From: Gyrodactylus bullatarudis
Lineage: Eukaryota; Platyhelminthes; Monogenea; Gyrodactylidea; Gyrodactylidae
NCBI GenBank assembly: GCA_012064415.1
Contig: SSNU01000119.1
Location: 62,001 to 126,000 of the forward strand
Direction of reading: 5' to 3'
DNA length: 64,000 nt
Shown here: positions 60,401 to 64,000 of the stretch, in pieces
Position numbering within the stretch: the stretch's first letter is position 1
How the letters are laid out: every line of letters begins with the position of its first letter
Notes under the pieces: model-generated
What the model was told of the DNA's origin: nothing
The model's database searches: none
What the model saw: the letters and a program-made list of their open reading frames with translations, nothing else
Position numbers and translations under genes: made by a program

Positions 60401-63400
60401 AATTCTTTAGGAGACATGTCTTTATTCATCAGGAAACTATTTTCACTGATATCCAATTGATCTTTTACAATAAAATCAGTTTTTGTATTCAGTCCCATTG
60501 CTTATCCCACAATCTAATGTAATTGGGAAATATTTGAAGATTCACAAGATGATGAAAATTTTTTTTAAACAATGGTATGAATTTGGTTTTTTTCATTGCA
60601 GCAAACAAGAAAAGAATCATTTGAAATTCAACAGAGCTGCCACTATAATAGAACGTATGATAACTGACTTTCGACGAATCTTTCCCCTTAGTGCCATCCG
60701 AGAATTGGAAAGTTATCCAAAACTTGACTTTATCAATAACAATGGTGAGTATAGAGGAGGCCTTTTTCAAGGTTATCTAAACAGTGGCTATTCGAATCGA
60801 CCAAACTTTACATTTGTTTAATTTTGGATATTATTAAAATATAGATTTAAGTTTATCGATAATTATCTTAATTCTTATAAGAATTGAACACAATTCTGTG
60901 ACTTGGAAAAATCCTCAAGAAGAAAAGCGGTGCTCTAATGTACATCAAAGTTACTGGTTTTATTTTGAAAATAACTCTCTCTCTGCTTGGTCATTTTCAT
61001 AGTTTAGATGATTAAAGCACTCATTTAAGCGCCGAAAAATTAACATCATCCAAGTAATACCAAGTGTCATACGAAGTTGTGAATATTTCATTTTTACAAA
61101 AATTTCAAAAAAAGTAATTTTTGAATCTAAAGATAATGTGACCCATTTCTTCCAATCAAAGAAAACAAATTATTTATAGACGAACGTAGGCCGAATTTCC
61201 ATTTTTCCAAACTTTGACCCTTGAAAACTTCATTTGACCACCTTATCATCATTTTTAAATCCCATAATTAAATTTATTGACAGTTAATTAACCAAGACCA
61301 TGTGTTGTTATGTAGATCTAAAGGAAGAGTTGCTGGATGCAAAAGTACAAGGCTTAGACAACTCAAATTGTCATTCCTTATCAACCAAGCGCCATAGTGG
61401 TACCTCAGAAAACATGACAAAGAGTTTTGTCAAATTCTTCAAAACCCTCCCCTCCAGAAGGTCAATCATCCAAAATTCAGTACCCAAATTCAACAAAATA
61501 TCAGATACAATCATTGGTAATTTCCATTCATCCTCTATCGACTCTTCCATTTACTTTAATTATTAGGTTTAATACAAGATTTTATTTTTCCTTGATCAAA
61601 AATCGATGTTTTCATCAAAATTTTCCTAATTCTCTAGGAATTTCTTTCAACGTGTGAGAAAAGACTCAATCCTTAATATAAGCCCCATTTTTATGTAAAT
61701 TGTTGCAAAACTATTCAAAAATCTTATTTTTTTCCTTTCTCGTGGTAAAATTCATTGAAAATATCTCGGCGCGTGTTCAAAATTGTCATTTTAAATCGAG
61801 ATTTTGTATATCAGAACATTTTATTAACATTTTTTGATAAATCACGTGAATCATATCATCGCCAAACTCGAAAACGTATAAGATTAAGGCTGGAAAAGTT
61901 GAAAATTCTGGCCTTCTCTAGTTTATATACAGCTAGTTAACAGGGAATGAATCATCATGCTGATCTGTTCTTATCTTCTCGCTCTACTCTCTTTATCAGA
62001 ATGAAACATTTCAAGGATGAATTTAGTACAGTCCTAAGGACATTTAAGATGATGATTATGGCTTTCCACTCATTTTAGTATTATGATACACTCATTTGCC
62101 CAGTAAAGTGTACTTTTATATCCTCATATATACTGTACTTGGTTATTGGGATAGTAGAATCATTAGTAGTAGCTACTTTTTCTTGATAATGAAATCGTGG
62201 GACACATTCACCCTCACATTGAGATGCATATGAATACAGTGGGAGGAGATGAAAATCGTAAATTAAACTACTGTGTAATGACGAAATTATTTTTGTATGG
62301 GGGATCCATTCTGGGAATTGGAATGAATCATCATCGCTATCTGCGTAGTTTGGTAATGAAAAAAATCACTCAACTCAACTTTTTGATGATTTACATTTCT
62401 TTATTGCTATATCATGTGACTACTTCAAAGTAACTATCACAAATATTTGTTTTAAAGGTTCTAGTCGAAGTTTGTCCAGTAAGAAGTTGACCTTTCCAAA
62501 TAATAATGGTGGAGCTAACAATATTAATGGTAGTGGACCTGGCTATTCTGGGCCTTCTGGCAGACGAAAACTGCTACTCATCAAGAGTCTAAGTCAGATA
62601 TCCAGTCCATCCCTGGGCCATTTCAACTCCTGGACTGGTAATGACTCAGTCTGTGATAGTAATGATGATACTAGTCCATCTGAGAAAGGTAATTAATTAC
62701 AAAAAGACACACAAAACTTTGAGACCTTTTTTTAGAGATGCTCGATGCTCAATTGTCAGGGCAAACTTATTCAAACTTATCTCTAGGTTTGTTCAGAATT
62801 ATTAGAACTGGTAATACTGAACAAATTAGAGAATTTTCGTGAAAAATTATCCATTCATCAGTTTAAACTCCCCAATAGGGACTAAGATATTGGACAAGTA
62901 AGAAGAGTATACGTACCATTGGGCGGGGACTTGATTGAGTGAGGTGAACCATAATACCTGGCTCATGGGTAGCAATATTAATACAGTAATACAAATCATT
63001 GTGTTCTTTAAAAGTAATTGGCGTATATTCGAACACCACTACAATTTTCAAGAGGCTCTAATGTGTATAAATCTTGAAATGAATTTTGTTAAATGAGTTT
63101 GTTTAGCTGTTATAAAATGAATAACCAAAGTAAGTTAATCAAATCAAATATCACTATAGAGTTATACTCGCTATTGGAATATACAATATATAAACTTTAC
63201 TATGATTTTGTACTGAAGATATACACTTTATTCAATTAGTTATTCCATTCCAACAATATTATTTTCTGGAATGTAAGCTGATTTTTCAATTACATTACAA
63301 TCGGTTCAAATAAAAGGGATACATCTATGGAATCTCTCACTGTTTTGTTCCTACCTTTAATACCTTGACAACTCTTCTAAGTAGAATTAATAATATTCGA

Positions 63401-63833
63401 GAGTAATTTGATTCTTTAGCCATTTCTAAACATGAGATGAAAGATACATTTATTCTTGTAGAGACCCATCTAAGCGTATTGTACAATAATGCCAAACGAC
63501 AAAATTATCAAAAACACTTGATTAAGGAGAAATATCTCCAGGGTAATATGGATATTGAACTCGAACCCGAGAGCTTGTCGAACCAGTCTTCCCCGAATAA
63601 AATATTAGAATGTCACACATTGGATAGGAATAAGAAGCGTCATTCAAGTAGCAACATCCTCTCCCAGAGTAATAATAACAACAAAACCACTGCCATATTG
63701 AAGAAATCAGTATACGCAGATGTCTACGATACTCTGTTTGCACTTCAATCTCTCAATAATAACTATAATATTGATTATCTTGAAAAGTTGACAAAGGATG
63801 TCAACTTAAGTACAGGAGATCGTCAGATTACTT
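51401..63833 (+). CDS. BAR-domain RhoGAP of the RICH family (ARHGAP17/ARHGAP44/SH3BP1-like), partial at both ends
   Basis: Exons: 51401-51480, 55366-55612, 55663-56019, 56999-57152, 58909-59039, 59098-59145, 59364-59755, 60602-60744, 61316-61516, 62458-62688 and 63420-63833, with the donor at the last pointing past the window. Phases agree throughout (about 799 codons). The first exon (KRTPEAALAQAFFDASERL) matches the BAR segment LTALAQNMQEASTQL of RICH proteins and starts at the same exon boundary. The next exons continue the BAR domain (LQCGQVACKLA, then a coiled helix). After a Ser/Asn-rich insertion of about 120 residues, the last BAR helix follows (ALQEFFKYEGKSFELNMQAM). The RhoGAP domain has the arginine finger in EEGLFRMAG, then LKQYLRSLPVPLL and NKMSTYSLAIIFAPTLLP. 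The C-terminal part is Ser/Lys/Asn-rich and probably disordered. Such proteins bend membranes and switch off Rac/Cdc42. The start codon and first BAR exon were not found upstream. Confidence 0.85.
53356..54566. mobile_element. Tc1-like element ends flanking the assembly gap
   Basis: Left of the gap, TAGTGGTAGTCAAGAATAAG and the following sequence are mirrored on the right of the gap (reversed TAGTGATAATCAATAATAAG). The long imperfect inverted match extends over about 85 bp, including GTATACACC, ATAGAACCTGTC and TTTTAAATGATCTTGAGAC. TA lies just outside both ends. The start, the TA target and the total length of about 1.2 kb fit a Tc1/mariner element. The transposase region, if present, is hidden in the Ns. 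Confidence 0.8.
53492..54406. other. Assembly gap (915 N)
   Basis: A run of unknown bases inside the Tc1-like element, in an intron of the BAR-RhoGAP gene. The open frames running through it are artefacts. Confidence 1.
57153..58908 (+). other. Intron of the BAR-RhoGAP gene (1.8 kb)
   Basis: AT-rich, with no exon, RNA gene or defined repeat recognised. Confidence 0.6.
61680..61802. repeat. Dispersed repeat, family 2, copy 2
   Basis: This has the same ordered words as 24375-24472 (agccccatttttat, tgttgcaaaa, taaaattcattgaaaa, cggcgc, ttcaaaattgt, taaatcga). It lies in an intron of the BAR-RhoGAP gene. Confidence 0.55.
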
Positions 63834-64000
63834 GTAAGTGTTATAATTCTCCATCTGTTTCAAGGTTGAATCCAAGGCTAAAAGGGTTAAAAGTATGGAT
63901 ATGATTTTCCTTTATCACCACAAGACTTTGGATGAATTTGTAATTATTAAGGTATCTTGAATCATCAAAACTTCACCGATTTTCAAGTAGGGATTTATTT

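Noticed and set aside
1..64000. CRISPR arrays, prokaryotic operons, rRNA genes and tRNA genes
   Set aside because: The sequence is eukaryotic with spliceosomal introns; no regular spaced repeats, rRNA or tRNA cloverleaf was recognised by eye. A tRNAscan search would be decisive for small RNAs.

Overview
The window is AT-rich nuclear DNA from a bilaterian animal. The genes have spliceosomal GT-AG introns and include metazoan-specific families: a Hox gene, LETM1, OPA1, USP48, a Spenito/RBM15-type protein, a TMEM131-like protein and a BAR-RhoGAP of the RICH type. Many introns are extremely short (25-38 bp), next to others of several kb. Such short introns are known from dicyemids, some flatworms and a few other compact animal lineages. 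I cannot name the phylum from the sequence. A single 915-base run of N sits at 53492-54406.

Region 1 (1-9.5 kb) is a compact cluster dominated by mitochondrial genes: LETM1 (minus, its 3' end off the left edge), TATDN1 (plus), COX6B (minus) and OPA1 (plus). LETM1/TATDN1 and COX6B/OPA1 are head-to-head pairs whose start codons are only about 115-120 bp apart, so each pair probably shares a bidirectional promoter. LETM1, COX6B and OPA1 all act at the mitochondrial inner membrane. All exon models close in phase.

Region 2 (10-20 kb) holds an RBM15/Spenito-like RNA-binding protein (minus), then an FBXO4-like gene (plus) that has been tandemly duplicated. Copy A is complete and intronless. Copy B has lost most of its F-box but keeps an open reading frame for the GTPase-like half. 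Copy C is a broken fragment. A decayed piggyBac-type element with TTAA ends and transposase remnants lies between B and C.

Region 3 (19.7-27.2 kb, minus) is a four-exon Hox gene, best matched to Hox3/zen, with a 5.8 kb first intron. No other Hox gene is in the window.

Region 4 (28.1-32 kb, plus) is a complete 11-exon USP48 deubiquitinase. Region 5 (32.3-44.9 kb, plus) is a long TMEM131-like membrane protein gene containing a GC-AG intron and nested transposable elements. Region 6 (51.4 kb to the right edge, plus) is a BAR-RhoGAP gene whose first and last coding exons were not found or lie outside the window.

Introns and intergenic stretches carry several families of inverted-repeat elements, including three copies of one family, a 186-bp foldback element, a 694-bp element in an OPA1 intron and Tc1-like ends around the N gap. 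An 844-bp sequence also occurs twice, 7.5 kb apart, with no difference seen by eye.
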